This document shows positions 17,142-25,730 of a stretch of 63,602 nucleotides of DNA, piece by piece (position 1 is the stretch's first letter; each line of letters begins with the position of its first letter). Under the pieces are notes generated by a model. The model searched no databases. It saw only the letters and a list, made by a program, of their open reading frames with translations, and had not been told where the DNA came from. The stretch covers positions 1-63,602 of the forward strand of contig JAJZPL010000018.1 of the NCBI GenBank assembly GCA_021811185.1, in the 5' to 3' direction. Both the position numbers and the translations under genes were made by a program. The stretch is from a bacterium. GTDB lineage: Bacteria; Elusimicrobiota; Elusimicrobia; Elusimicrobiales; UBA9959.

Positions 17142-17155
17142 TCCGCCTTAAAAGA

Positions 17156-17485
17156 TCAGGCCAGGTTTATCACTATAAAAAGACAGATCAGCACCATTCC
17201 CCCCAGCCCGGACAAGAACAGGGAGTCGGCCGCCCGCTCGAAATTCAGGCGCCGGCGATGGTCTCTGGTCTTTATGGCGATATAGGACACGATGCAGGCC
17301 GCCAGAAAAATTATGGCGTCGAGCGCGGTTATCTCGTCGGCGAGAGTTTCCATCTTCTTCAGCGTCGTTATAAGGCTGATTATGCCTATCACGGTCAAAC
17401 AGACCCCGACCATGGCGGCCGAGACCTCGAAAATATGTATCGAGAGGCTGTCTTCCTGTTTTTCGATGAAAGTAGGGTCCTGCAT
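17156..17485 (-). CDS. Small membrane protein, three predicted membrane segments
   Basis: 109 residues with hydrophobic segments at about 20-42, 54-70 and 88-108. The short basic loop DHRRRLNFERAADS lies between the last two. Unknown family, though the layout recalls small DUF2721-type membrane proteins. It lies 25 bases downstream of the receiver-CheC fusion gene and is likely co-transcribed with it. Confidence 0.6.
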   Translation of the reverse strand: MQDPTFIEKQEDSLSIHIFEVSAAMVGVCLTVIGIISLITTLKKMETLADEITALDAIIFLAACIVSYIAIKTRDHRRRLNFERAADSLFLSGLGGMVLICLFIVINLA

Positions 17486-17510
17486 AAAAGTTGTTTTCCT
17501 CGCTCCTGAA

Positions 17511-18479
17511 TTATTGCGGCGGGCCGGCTTGCTCGGCGTCCCGCTCTATTTCCCCGGCGAGTTCCTGCGGCAGGAAACACAGCGCCCCGGCCCTGGCCAG
17601 GCGCCCGTCGCGCCGCATCGCCAGCGAGGCGGAGATCACCGTGTATTCCAGTTCCGGGTCCAGGCAGGAACTAAGCCCGGCCGTCACGGCGCCAGGGCCG
17701 CCTTTCACCAGCATCGGCACCGAAGGAATGGCGCTTTTCCTTAACGCGTTGATCAGCGGACTGGTCATGGCGTTCAGGATTATATTCCCTATCTCCATGA
17801 TCAGCGCCTCGTCCACCTCCATGCCGCTGACCCGGTACACGGGCCCGTCCACGAAACAGCCGGCGATGAACTTGATATCCAGGGAACGGAAGATCATGGC
17901 GGCGGAAAAAGGCGCGCCGCCGCGCAGGTTCACCTGCACGGCGCCCACGGTGGGGCCGAAAGCCGCCAGTTTTACCGCGTCGGAGATCTTCCCGGAGAAC
18001 ACGCTCAGGTCGCTCAGTTCCCAGGCCCAGGAGGAAACGTCGGCGGTCCTGAGCATGCACCGGCTCAGCCCGCCCGCCGCCAGGCGCGTTATCCCCTCGT
18101 TCCGGCTGCTGTTCAGCGGCTTCCGGTGCAGCGCGGTGAGGAAGGCTTTTTCAAAATCGCCGGGCGCGAACGGCTTGTAGATTATCCCGGACGCGCCCAG
18201 GAGCAGCAGCCGCCGGTTCACCCTGTCCTGCTCCACGGCCGTCACCATGATCACCCTGGCCTCCGGGTCCAGCTTCCTGATCCCTTCCAGCACCTCCACC
18301 CCGGACATGCCGGGCATGATGATGTCGAGCAGTACCAGCTCCGGGCGCAGCTCCGCGAAAGCCTTCAGCGCGGACGGCCCGTCTTCGGCCTCGCCCGCCA
18401 CGGTATGCCCCTTGCTTTCCAGGATGACCCGGATCAGGCTCCTGATATCCGCGCTGTCGTCCACGATAAGAACTTTCAT
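17511..18479 (-). CDS. Receiver domain fused to a CheC/CheX-like domain
   Basis: 322 residues. Residues 1-120 are a complete receiver (DD at 7-8, phosphoacceptor Asp52 in LLDIIMPGMSG, Thr80, Lys102 in IIYKPF). From about 135 to 300 a CheC/CheX-like fold follows, with DEALIMEIGNIILNAMTSPLINAL carrying the Glu/Asn pair of the phosphatase helix. CheC and CheX dephosphorylate CheY-P, so this may be a self-dephosphorylating regulator. No kinase is next to it. Confidence 0.8.
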   Translation of the reverse strand: MKVLIVDDSADIRSLIRVILESKGHTVAGEAEDGPSALKAFAELRPELVLLDIIMPGMSGVEVLEGIRKLDPEARVIMVTAVEQDRVNRRLLLLGASGIIYKPFAPGDFEKAFLTALHRKPLNSSRNEGITRLAAGGLSRCMLRTADVSSWAWELSDLSVFSGKISDAVKLAAFGPTVGAVQVNLRGGAPFSAAMIFRSLDIKFIAGCFVDGPVYRVSGMEVDEALIMEIGNIILNAMTSPLINALRKSAIPSVPMLVKGGPGAVTAGLSSCLDPELEYTVISASLAMRRDGRLARAGALCFLPQELAGEIERDAEQAGPPQ

Positions 18480-18509
18480 TAAATTCCTCCCCGCCGGCTT
18501 GACCCCGAC

Positions 18510-18557
18510 ATTCTAGCAAACCCGGCCGGAACAAAACCGCCGGGCTTCCCCGGCCGC
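18510..18557 (-). repeat. Module: TGC-TAGAAT box with recurrent hairpin, in a divergent gap
   Basis: The minus strand has TGC-TAGAAT (18510-18518) serving the gene at 18479. The recurrent hairpin (18531-18557, right arm slightly changed) lies behind it. The gene on its other side is divergent, so the hairpin has no minus-strand gene to terminate. Confidence 0.6.
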
Positions 18558-18575
18558 GTTCGCCCAAAAGCGTTT

Positions 18576-18603
18576 TTGACGCGGGGGCCTGGTTTTATAT
18601 AAC
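18576..18603 (+). promoter_or_regulatory. Promoter of the first DUF3592 gene
   Basis: TTGACG, a 16-base spacer, and TATAAC ending eight bases before the ATG at 18612. No Shine-Dalgarno site fits in between, so the mRNA is probably leaderless. Confidence 0.7.
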
Positions 18604-18611
18604 GTATCAGC

Positions 18612-19121
18612 ATGAGCGCAGGTAACGGCGGAAGGCAGGGAACCTCTATCTTCAGCCTTGGCGGCGGAACGGGCCGGAGCGCGTGGGGCTATTATCTGGC
18701 CGCGGCCTTTATTTTTGCAATGGGCCTGGTCTTCCTTAACGACTTCCGCTACGCGCTTGCCGCCCAGAAGCGGTGGACCCCGGCGGCCGGCAGGATCTCG
18801 GGGAGTAAAGTGGTCTGCTACAGGAGCCGGCGCAGCACGTCATACTACACCTACATCACCTACTCCTACAGCGCCAACGAGTCCCTATACGGTTCCCCCG
18901 AGCTGGAGGTCAACAGGCAAAAGATCTACTTTAGCGAGGACGGGGCCCGCGAGGACCTGCAGGAGCGCTTCCCGATCGGGAAAAACATGGACGTTTATTA
19001 CAACCCGTCAAACCCGTCGGAATCCAGCCTGGGGCTGGCCGGCGCTCCCAGCCCGCTGGTCCCTATCGTTTTCTTCCTGGCGGCCTTCGGCATAGTCGGC
19101 CTGGCCCGCCATGAACGCTAG
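18612..19121 (+). CDS. DUF3592 membrane protein
   Basis: 169 residues: membrane segment (about 24-45), extracytoplasmic beta-rich domain, membrane segment (about 148-165). The order is as in DUF3592: WTPAAGRISGSKV, then ITYSYSANESLYGS, then FPIGKNMDVYYNPSNPSESSL. A paralogue with the same layout starts at 51622. The function of the family is unknown. Confidence 0.82.
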   Translation: MSAGNGGRQGTSIFSLGGGTGRSAWGYYLAAAFIFAMGLVFLNDFRYALAAQKRWTPAAGRISGSKVVCYRSRRSTSYYTYITYSYSANESLYGSPELEVNRQKIYFSEDGAREDLQERFPIGKNMDVYYNPSNPSESSLGLAGAPSPLVPIVFFLAAFGIVGLARHER

Positions 19122-19139
19122 CCGCGGGCGCTGTTAACC

Positions 19140-19676
19140 CTACCGCCCGTTCTCCGGGCAGCAGCGCATAAGCCCGCCCGCCGTCTTTTCCACCAGTTCC
19201 TTGTCGCCGCGGGGGCACTTTTCCGAAACAAGCGTCCTGAATTTTTGTTTTTGTACCGGGCTTTGGTTCCGGGCATACGAGGAGAACTCCGCGAAAGTGG
19301 CGCCGCGGGCCGGCAGTTCTTTTTCCAGGATCGCGCGGTAACGGCCGCGGGACGCCAGCAACTCCCGTTTCAGTTCGCCGGGGTCTCCGCCCTCCCCGCC
19401 GAGAGCCTCCAGGAGGGCCATGTTCTCCTCTATATCCTCCATCAGCTTCGGGGACGAACACAGCAGCGCGGCCAGCGCCGCGCCGGCGTTGCCGGCTTTG
19501 CCGGGATTGCCCGCTGCGCTGCCCTCGGCCCTGGCCGCGAACCTGGCCTGGGCCTTAGCCGCGGCCTCCTCGGCGGCAGCGGTCTTCTTCTCGCGCTCGG
19601 CGGCCTTTTCTTTCACTTGTTCGCAGCCGGCGCAAAAGAAAGCGGCGGCCGCCAGCAGGATCATATGTTTACTCAT
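19140..19676 (-). CDS. Lipoprotein, hypothetical
   Basis: 178 residues with a lipobox (FFCAGC) and an Ala/Lys/Glu-rich coiled-coil stretch (about 20-60). A helical domain containing four further cysteines (LCSSPKL, EKCPRGD, MRCC) follows. No family recognised. TAAGGAA precedes the chosen ATG, leaving 20 bases after the pilin gene, which is probably its operon partner. Confidence 0.6.
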   Translation of the reverse strand: MSKHMILLAAAAFFCAGCEQVKEKAAEREKKTAAAEEAAAKAQARFAARAEGSAAGNPGKAGNAGAALAALLCSSPKLMEDIEENMALLEALGGEGGDPGELKRELLASRGRYRAILEKELPARGATFAEFSSYARNQSPVQKQKFRTLVSEKCPRGDKELVEKTAGGLMRCCPENGR

Positions 19677-19696
19677 CGATTCCTTATGTCGGACGT

Positions 19697-20131
19697 TCAT
19701 ATCAGGTCGATTATGCAGTTGGCCTGGGTGCAGGTGGTAACCCCGCTGTTTATGTCGTAGAGCAGGGTATACCGGCCGTAGGCCGAAGCCGGGGTGGGCG
19801 TCGGGTTCCTGGTCGCGTAGACCGTGCCGTCCTCATCCAGCATGTACGTGAATATTTTCTGGACGCAGCCGCCCGTGCCGGCGCAAGCGGCCCCGCTGGA
19901 ATCGGAGAAGGCCAGGTCCAGGTCTCCCCAGTTGTTGGTGTATTTGCCGTTCTTGGCCATCACCCGCGACTGCGCGGATTTTACCGTGCTGAAGGTGCTC
20001 TGCGCTTCCGCCATCCGGGCCTTCTCCACCACTTTGAAATACTGCGGGATGGCCATACTGGACAGCACGCCGATAATGAGCACCACTACCAGGAGTTCTA
20101 TCAGGGTGAACCCGCCGCGAATTTTGATCAT
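19697..20131 (-). CDS. Type IV pilin-like protein
   Basis: 144 residues with a class III signal: a short basic leader (MIKIRGG), cleavage before Phe, Glu at mature position 5, and the hydrophobic helix FTLIELLVVVLIIGVLSSMA. SMAIPQYFKVVEKARMAEAQ follows, then a globular domain with a Cys pair (CAGTGGC) and a C-terminal pair (CTQANC). It is a major- or minor-pilin or pseudopilin; no assembly genes are in the window. The sequence style is common in Elusimicrobiota, which carry many such pilins. Confidence 0.9.
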   Translation of the reverse strand: MIKIRGGFTLIELLVVVLIIGVLSSMAIPQYFKVVEKARMAEAQSTFSTVKSAQSRVMAKNGKYTNNWGDLDLAFSDSSGAACAGTGGCVQKIFTYMLDEDGTVYATRNPTPTPASAYGRYTLLYDINSGVTTCTQANCIIDLI

Positions 20132-20333
20132 ATGTATCCGCCCCCCGCGGTACTATACGCTAAAAGACTACAAAATGCGTGCCGGTGAAGCAACAAAGCC
20201 GCAAGAAGGCGGCCGCTAAAAACTGTCGGCGAGGCTAGCATGCGCCTCCCCGGCGCGGTGGATGACGAACCGGGGGGGCCTGGCCGGGCTGCCCCGGCTG
20301 CTCCGCCGTATTTTCCCGGGGTTGGAGCGGTCT

Positions 20334-20720
20334 TTACGCGGGCGCGCCGCAAAAACGGCACACCAGCTCGGCGAGCGGTTCGATCCGCGACGGTTTACAA
20401 AGCACGTCCACGGCGCCAAGGGCCTCTGCCTGGCCTTCGGGCACGTCCAGGCCTGTGATAATGGCTACCGGGATAGCGCAGAGGGCAGGGTCATCCTGCT
20501 GCGCCTTGCGGAATTCCCAGCCGGTCATTTCCGGCATCATCAGGTCCAGCAGGATCAGGCGTGGCCGCGCGGGGGAGTTCCGCAGGTAGGCCAGCGCCTC
20601 CTTGCCGTTACCGGCCGCGGCCGTACTATAGCCCCGGCCGGCCAGGGCCGCGCAGATCAGGTCGCGGACGTTCCTGTCGTCATCGACCACAAGCACGGCT
20701 GGCTCGGCCGCGCCGCTCAT
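20334..20720 (-). CDS. Single-domain response regulator
   Basis: 128 residues, a bare receiver: acidic triad at 13-15, phosphoacceptor Asp59 (LILLDLMMPEMTGWEF), Thr in AIITGLDV, Lys in LCKPSR. It has no output domain, so it may act like CheY or Spo0F. The adjacent genes do not indicate a partner. Confidence 0.92.
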   Translation of the reverse strand: MSGAAEPAVLVVDDDRNVRDLICAALAGRGYSTAAAGNGKEALAYLRNSPARPRLILLDLMMPEMTGWEFRKAQQDDPALCAIPVAIITGLDVPEGQAEALGAVDVLCKPSRIEPLAELVCRFCGAPA

Positions 20721-20821
20721 GGCCGCCCCTTTTCAGGCGAACGCACGCATAACCTTTGTCCTGGAAACATAGATGACCCCCCTGCCCTCATAATAACAAA
20801 AAATAACGGATCCTGCCCGGC

Positions 20822-20856
20822 AAAAAAACAAAACCGCCAGGCTTCCCCGGCGGTTC
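20822..20856 (-). terminator. Recurrent hairpin, terminator of the 20872 gene
   Basis: Stem with one changed base (CCGCCAGG) and the A-rich left flank AAAAAAACAAAA, a U-tail on the minus strand. Confidence 0.75.
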
Positions 20857-20871
20857 TGCTTGTGCGGGCGT

Positions 20872-21453
20872 TCAGCGCACTATGGACAGCAAGATGAAGG
20901 TTTTGTAATGGTCCGGGGTGTAGTAGACCTCGCGGTGGTTGCCGATCATCAGGCGCTCCGCGCCGCGGAAACTCAGCACTGCGCCGGCCATATAGGTCTG
21001 GCCGCCTATCACGACGGGTTCCGGCTTGGAACCGGTAGGCCGGTTGGGCACGATGAGAGTATATTCCAGGTAATAACCCGCGGGCTTGGCGGGCAGGCCC
21101 GCGTGAGGCTGGCTGTGGACATTCCCGTCGTTGCCGTACGGCATGGGCTTGCACACGGCGATTTTGGCCAGCAGGTCGTCGATGGCCTGCACGCGGCGCG
21201 CGTCGCTGACTACGGGTGAGAAACCCTTCCCGGGCAGTATCAGCTGGCTGGGCACGCAGGGCGGATTTTCATACCTATCGGAACCTGAGTCGGTGTCCAC
21301 CTCGACCGGCGTGGAGACGGCCACATCGAACGCAGGCAGCGCCGCCAGGCCCGAAAGATAATCATAAGCCGCGGTTTTGGGGGCCGCGAAGGCCGGCGGC
21401 AGGCCGGCGAGAAAAAACGCCGAAAGCAGGAGCGCGAGGTTTAGTTTTTTCAT
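20872..21453 (-). CDS. Secreted hypothetical protein
   Basis: 193 residues with a signal peptide (LLSAFFLAGLPPAFA) and a beta-rich mature part, including KPAGYYLEYTLIVPNRPTG and EPVVIGGQTYMAGAVLSFRG. Two cysteines. No family recognised. It stands alone with its own terminator. Confidence 0.6.
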   Translation of the reverse strand: MKKLNLALLLSAFFLAGLPPAFAAPKTAAYDYLSGLAALPAFDVAVSTPVEVDTDSGSDRYENPPCVPSQLILPGKGFSPVVSDARRVQAIDDLLAKIAVCKPMPYGNDGNVHSQPHAGLPAKPAGYYLEYTLIVPNRPTGSKPEPVVIGGQTYMAGAVLSFRGAERLMIGNHREVYYTPDHYKTFILLSIVR

Positions 21454-21529
21454 TACTTAAATTATGCCTGAAAAAGCCGCGCCCCGGATGGGCTGAAAGA
21501 CCCAGGCCGCTCCGGTCTTTAGGCCCCAT

Positions 21530-21559
21530 AAAACAAAACCGCCGGGCTTCCCCGGCGGC
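21530..21559 (-). terminator. Recurrent hairpin, terminator of the zinc-ribbon gene
   Basis: Full left arm with AAAACAAAA flank; right arm CCCCGGCGGC. It sits directly 3' of the gene ending at 21583. Confidence 0.75.
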
Positions 21560-21582
21560 ATATCGTTGCCCGGCCTGCGGCG

Positions 21583-22170
21583 CTATTTTCCGCGGTTCAG
21601 GCCAAAAATACCGCCGGCGAAGAACAGCGCGCTGGCGGCGGAAATGCCGGCGGACGGCGCGCGCGACACCGCGTCCGCAGGACTGAAATAAAGGTACATC
21701 TCGTAACTTACCCCGATCAGGCCCAGGACGGCGCAGAACCCATAGAAGAGAGTTATCGGCGTGAATTTGGCGTCCAGCTCTTTCGGCGCGGCCGGAACCG
21801 CGGCGGGCCTGTCCACTTTGACCTCTGTATGCCCGCCGGAAAGGCCGAGCAGTTTTCTTAAGAGGTCCAGTTCGTGCGAGTCCAGCCAGACGCCGCCGCA
21901 GGCCTGGCATTTATCCACCAGCAGCAGCGGGTTCACCAGGCCGCCGCGCGACATCATGTTCTTGCAGCGGGGGCAGGCGAGGCTTTCCGCCTTGGGGTTG
22001 ATCAGGCTGAAGTCCGCGGGAACCGGCCCCTGCGACTGCTGAAGCAGGGCTTCAAGTTCGCCCTTGTCGAACCAGGTCCCGGAGCAGCCCGGGCAGACGT
22101 CGAGCGGAATATTCCCCAGCGTAAGGGTCTCGACCAGCGCCTCGGAAGAACATTTGGGACAATTCATCAT
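21583..22170 (-). CDS. Membrane protein with two TFIIB-type zinc ribbons
   Basis: 195 residues. Two successive zf-TFIIB modules: CPKC...CPGCSGTWFDKGELEAL at 3-45, and CPRC...CQACGGVWLDSHELDLL at 67-108. A linker and two membrane segments (about 140-160 and 172-190) follow. Such proteins are widespread with unknown role, probably metal- or nucleic-acid-linked. The start MMNCPKC is the usual one for the family. Confidence 0.85.
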   Translation of the reverse strand: MMNCPKCSSEALVETLTLGNIPLDVCPGCSGTWFDKGELEALLQQSQGPVPADFSLINPKAESLACPRCKNMMSRGGLVNPLLLVDKCQACGGVWLDSHELDLLRKLLGLSGGHTEVKVDRPAAVPAAPKELDAKFTPITLFYGFCAVLGLIGVSYEMYLYFSPADAVSRAPSAGISAASALFFAGGIFGLNRGK

Positions 22171-22288
22171 AGATTCGATCCAGTCTCCTGTTGGAAGTTT
22201 CCGCAAAAAAAACCGAGCAACGCTATATTTTAACTTTTAATCCCCGCGCCCGGAGCCTTTTTCTCCTGCCTGGCTGCTGTGGCGGACA

Positions 22289-23275
22289 TTACCGGCAGAG
22301 GCCCTGGCCGAAATCCGACGCCGTCCGCATCACCCTGGCCGTCTGGAAACCGAGGGACACGAACTTGCCGACGTCGTTCAGGTCGCGCGTCTTGATGGCC
22401 TCGTAAAAAAAACCGAGCGAGCCCGCCTGGGCGTTTATAAAATCCCTGTTAAAACCGTCCTCCGCCAGCTTGCAGCCGAGATACATGGCCGCAAAAGCCT
22501 TATAGGTCTTCTTCGTGCCGGCGTCGAGGCCGGGAAGCGTGGCCGCGCCGGTCCGCGTAGCGTAAAGCACCAGGGCGAAGTAAGTGCCGTCCTCGTACTC
22601 CGAGTAATGCCCCGAGAGCATCTGGCTGAGCGGCACAAAAACCCGGGCGTAATCGTCGTAGCGCCGCGCGAAAAGAAGGTCCGCCTTCAGCCGGTCGGTC
22701 TGGACCCCGTTGTCGTCCAGCCCCAGGAACCCGGCCAGCTTTACGGCCTTGGCCCGGTCCGTCCAGCGCGGCATCGCCGCGGCCACCGTCCGCACCAGGT
22801 CTACGCTTCCGCCGCGGGCTGCGGCCCGGGCCACGGCGCTCACGGCCGCGGGAAGATTGTCCAGCAGTTCGGGATCGTTGAAAACGTCTTTGGCCGCCTC
22901 TATATCCGAGGCCATGCAGAAGGGCCCGTAGTAGCCGCTGTCCGTCCTGCAGTAGGGAGTGACGTAATCCAGGCTTTTCCTTGAGAACTCCACCGGGAGC
23001 TTTTCAAGCGCTTCCACCGTTTTTTCGAACCTGGCGTCGGCCGTGACTACCGGATGGTCCAGGTCTTTTAACAGGGCGGCCTCGCCGCAGTCGAACTTCG
23101 CCAGCGCCCTGACCGCTTCGGCTTCGGCGCCGAGCGCCGGCAGGCGCCGCAGCACCGCGGCTTCGGCGGCGTTCGCGCAGGCTTCCTTGCTGAAATCGCC
23201 GGCGCGGCCGGAAAGCGGTAAAACTAAAAGAAGGACCAGGCCAGCGAACCCCATATATCCCCGTTTATAGTTCAT
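22289..23275 (-). CDS. Secreted alpha-helical hypothetical protein
   Basis: About 328 residues. A signal peptide (GFAGLVLLLVLPLSGRAG) precedes an almost entirely helical mature protein with short helix pairs reminiscent of a TPR/Sel1-like solenoid but without clear consensus. Six or so cysteines. The first ATG is uncertain among three in-frame candidates within 35 bases. Unknown function. Confidence 0.55.
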   Translation of the reverse strand: MNYKRGYMGFAGLVLLLVLPLSGRAGDFSKEACANAAEAAVLRRLPALGAEAEAVRALAKFDCGEAALLKDLDHPVVTADARFEKTVEALEKLPVEFSRKSLDYVTPYCRTDSGYYGPFCMASDIEAAKDVFNDPELLDNLPAAVSAVARAAARGGSVDLVRTVAAAMPRWTDRAKAVKLAGFLGLDDNGVQTDRLKADLLFARRYDDYARVFVPLSQMLSGHYSEYEDGTYFALVLYATRTGAATLPGLDAGTKKTYKAFAAMYLGCKLAEDGFNRDFINAQAGSLGFFYEAIKTRDLNDVGKFVSLGFQTARVMRTASDFGQGLCR

Positions 23276-23473
23276 GCAACAATTCAACCAAAATCCGGAA
23301 CCGGCCGTAAGGTCCGAAAGTCCCCCTAAAATATAGGCCGATCGGTACGAACAGCTTAGCGGGCCTGCGCCTGTTCCCCCGTCCTTTGGCCTTCAAGGTT
23401 TTGTATCATAGTGTATGCCGGCGCGGCAAGCTTCGTGCGGAATTTCTATTCGTTCGCGCCAGGGAGTTTTTTT

Positions 23474-23836
23474 ATGGGATCACCTTCTAGTTTTGCAGCC
23501 GTACAGCCCTATCTCCTGCCCGCCGCGGTCGTGGCCTTCCTGCTCTACCGCCAGTTGCGGTATAAGAGGATCAAGAGCCAGCTCCCGCAGCTGCTTAAAG
23601 ACGGCGCGCTCCTGGTGGACGTGCGCTCGCCGGAAGAATTTTCCGCCGGCTCGCGCCCGGGGAGCGTCAACATCCCGCTCGACGTTCTAGGCCAGAGGGC
23701 CGGGGAGCTCGACAAGGAAAAGACCATCCTGCTTTGCTGCGCTTCAGGAACGCGCAGCGGCATAGCCGCCGGGATCCTGAAACGGCTGGGGTTCAAAAAG
23801 GTAATTAACGCCGGCCCCTGGCAGAACACGCTCTAG
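23474..23836 (+). CDS. Membrane-anchored rhodanese-domain protein
   Basis: 120 residues. An N-terminal membrane helix (about 12-26) leads into a rhodanese domain: LLVDVRSPEEFSAGSRPGSVNIPLD, then the active loop CCASGTRSG with the nucleophilic Cys89. It probably transfers or senses sulphane sulphur in the envelope. AGGGAG upstream sets the start. The 198-base gap before it shows only a weak TATCAT-like box near 23405. Confidence 0.9.
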   Translation: MGSPSSFAAVQPYLLPAAVVAFLLYRQLRYKRIKSQLPQLLKDGALLVDVRSPEEFSAGSRPGSVNIPLDVLGQRAGELDKEKTILLCCASGTRSGIAAGILKRLGFKKVINAGPWQNTL

Positions 23837-23983
23837 AAAGCCGGCTGCTCCGGAACGGGAGCCCCCGGGCCTTTCCGCCCTTTGACTTCGCCCGGAAATG
23901 TGCGAAAATATAGCATGCCGTCCGGAAAAAGCGACATAACCGCCAAACTACCGCACCGAACTCCTGCGGGAGCACTTACTTCT

Positions 23984-24922
23984 ATGAATTCAGACAACCA
24001 TCACCGCGAGATCATCCTGCTGGGCCTGCCGCCCGTCACCCCCGAAGTCAGAGGCATGTGGCACAAAGGCTACCCGGTCCACAAAGGCGAGACCGAGGCC
24101 AGCGTGAACTTCGCCACGCTCCTGGCCAAGAAGCAGGGCATAGTCCCCGACCAGGACCTGCTGCGCCGGGAATGGCTTAACTTCGTGGACACCCTGCTGC
24201 TCGCCGGGTTCCACCTGCACATCATCCCTTTCCCCGAAGGGCTCAACCGCCCCGACAGCCTGTACCACGACGCCGTCTTCATCCGCGACGGCGGCATGAT
24301 CTTCCGCAGCATCTGGATTAAGGGCCGCTTCAGCGTGAAGGACCGCATCACCGAGGGCGAGTACCATTCCCGGCTGATCTCCACCAAGCTTAAGAAGACC
24401 GTCATAACGCTGCCTAAGGAAGCGTTCCTGGAGGGCGGCGACATCAATTTCATCGAGACCGCCGGCGGCAGTTACTATTTCGGCGGCCTGTCGCGCTCCA
24501 ACAGGCTGGGCCACGACTTCGTGCGCGGCATCGTGCGCCCCGACCATTACGTCCTGATAGAATCCGACGGCTACCACCTGGACACGGTCTTCACACCCGT
24601 GCTCTCCGCCGGCAACGAACTGGTTGCGCTGATCATCGCCGCCGGCAGCATCAAGGCCAAAAGCATGGCGCAGATCCGGGCGCTGGGGATCCCGGTGATA
24701 GAAGTGTCGGCGCAGGATTCCTCCGGCGACGGCGACACGCTAGGCGATTACGCCGTTAACGCGCTGATCGCTCCGGGCGTGATGGTGAACTGCAGCCGCT
24801 TTACCACCCCGGGCGTGGAAGAGAAGCTGAAGAAGCTGGGCATCGAGCGCTTCGTGGCGCCGCTGACCAGCTTCAAATACGCCGGCGGCTCCGTGCACTG
24901 CCTCACCAACGAGATCTACTGA
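23984..24922 (+). CDS. DDAH/amidinotransferase-family hydrolase
   Basis: 312 residues of the guanidino-group-modifying fold: YHDAVFIRDGGMIF (Asp pair), FLEGGDINF, DGYHLDTVFTPVL with the catalytic His, and the C-terminal nucleophile in GSVHCLTNEIY (Cys306). This matches dimethylarginine dimethylaminohydrolases and related arginine-handling enzymes; the exact substrate is open. The start at 23984 has GGGAG upstream, whereas the ATG at 23915 has none. Confidence 0.85.
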   Translation: MNSDNHHREIILLGLPPVTPEVRGMWHKGYPVHKGETEASVNFATLLAKKQGIVPDQDLLRREWLNFVDTLLLAGFHLHIIPFPEGLNRPDSLYHDAVFIRDGGMIFRSIWIKGRFSVKDRITEGEYHSRLISTKLKKTVITLPKEAFLEGGDINFIETAGGSYYFGGLSRSNRLGHDFVRGIVRPDHYVLIESDGYHLDTVFTPVLSAGNELVALIIAAGSIKAKSMAQIRALGIPVIEVSAQDSSGDGDTLGDYAVNALIAPGVMVNCSRFTTPGVEEKLKKLGIERFVAPLTSFKYAGGSVHCLTNEIY

Positions 24923-24934
24923 CCAGCCGCCGTT

Positions 24935-24974
24935 CAAAATAAAACCGCCGGGCTTTCCCGGCGGTTTATTTTTT
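24935..24974. terminator. Recurrent hairpin acting in both directions
   Basis: Core stem with a TTT-loop variant; a TTTATTTTTT tail on + and TTTTATTTTG on minus. It ends both convergent genes and overlaps the stop of the minus-strand gene. Confidence 0.9.
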
Positions 24975-25673
24975 CAGAGCAGGCTTCGCCCGCCTGACCG
25001 TCCATTGCCTCTGGCGGCCGGCGTCCAGGTGCACGAAAGCCGCGTCCGGGTAGTAGCCCACGCCGCCGGCGCGCAGCGTCCTGGCGAACGCGGCCGCCTG
25101 CAGCGGGGAGCGGCCTGGCACCCTGATGTCGGCCGCCCAGCCCAGCATATGCGTACTGTACCTGGCGGCCCCCGGCACCCTGGTGTTGAGCCGCGGCGAG
25201 CGGTAGCCGCTTAAAAGCACCAAGCCCCTGCCGCCGAACTTGTCCTCGACGGCGTCGAGGATCTCCAGCAGCATCAGCGCCGGCGGGGTTTCCTCGCCGG
25301 AGCCGCTGGAGCGCATGATCCGCTGTATTTTTTTTATCCCGTCCTGGTCGTAGGTCCCGTCCTTCCTGCGGTAGACCGCGGTTATTTTTTCGCCGAGTTC
25401 CGGGCGCGCCAGGGTAAGGCGGCCGTCGCCGCCGAGGTTGACCGGGGCGGGCGGGCGCGTTTTCAGCCCGCTGGCGAAGATATAGGTTTCCAGGTCGGCG
25501 CCTTCCAGGTCTTCAAGAAAACTGTCGTTAAGGTCGGGCGGCTGCGGCGCCTCTTTCAGCAGGGCGGCGAAGTCCGCGTCCGTCAGCTGCGTGTTCCAGG
25601 CCGCGCCGGCGCGCCGCCCCGCCGAGACCAGCAGGGAAGCAGCGATAATTATAAATACAAGCCGCTTGGTCAT
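24966..25673 (-). CDS. Exported M15/DUF882-type peptidase
   Basis: 235 residues with a signal peptide and the YcbK/MepK-like metallopeptidase pattern: LLSGYRSPRLNT, then YSTHMLGWAADIRV (His and Asp ligands), then GVGYYPDAAFVHLDAG (last His). MepK-type enzymes cut peptidoglycan cross-links or trim stems. An N-terminal extension of about 100 residues is unassigned. It follows the TPR gene ending at 25731 with 57 bases between. Confidence 0.85.
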   Translation of the reverse strand: MTKRLVFIIIAASLLVSAGRRAGAAWNTQLTDADFAALLKEAPQPPDLNDSFLEDLEGADLETYIFASGLKTRPPAPVNLGGDGRLTLARPELGEKITAVYRRKDGTYDQDGIKKIQRIMRSSGSGEETPPALMLLEILDAVEDKFGGRGLVLLSGYRSPRLNTRVPGAARYSTHMLGWAADIRVPGRSPLQAAAFARTLRAGGVGYYPDAAFVHLDAGRQRQWTVRRAKPALKK

Positions 25674-25730
25674 CGGATAAATCCCGGCGCTCCTCTTTAG
25701 CGTAAACCTGAAAACCCGGCCGCGCCCCGC

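Noticed and set aside
20132..20333. Gap between the pilin and receiver genes
   Set aside because: A TATAGT-like box near the pilin and GC-rich partial inverted repeats are visible, but nothing strong enough to annotate.
20377..20400. GGTTCGATCC-like tRNA T-loop sequence
   Set aside because: It lies inside the receiver gene on the other strand and has no acceptor, D or anticodon stems around it.
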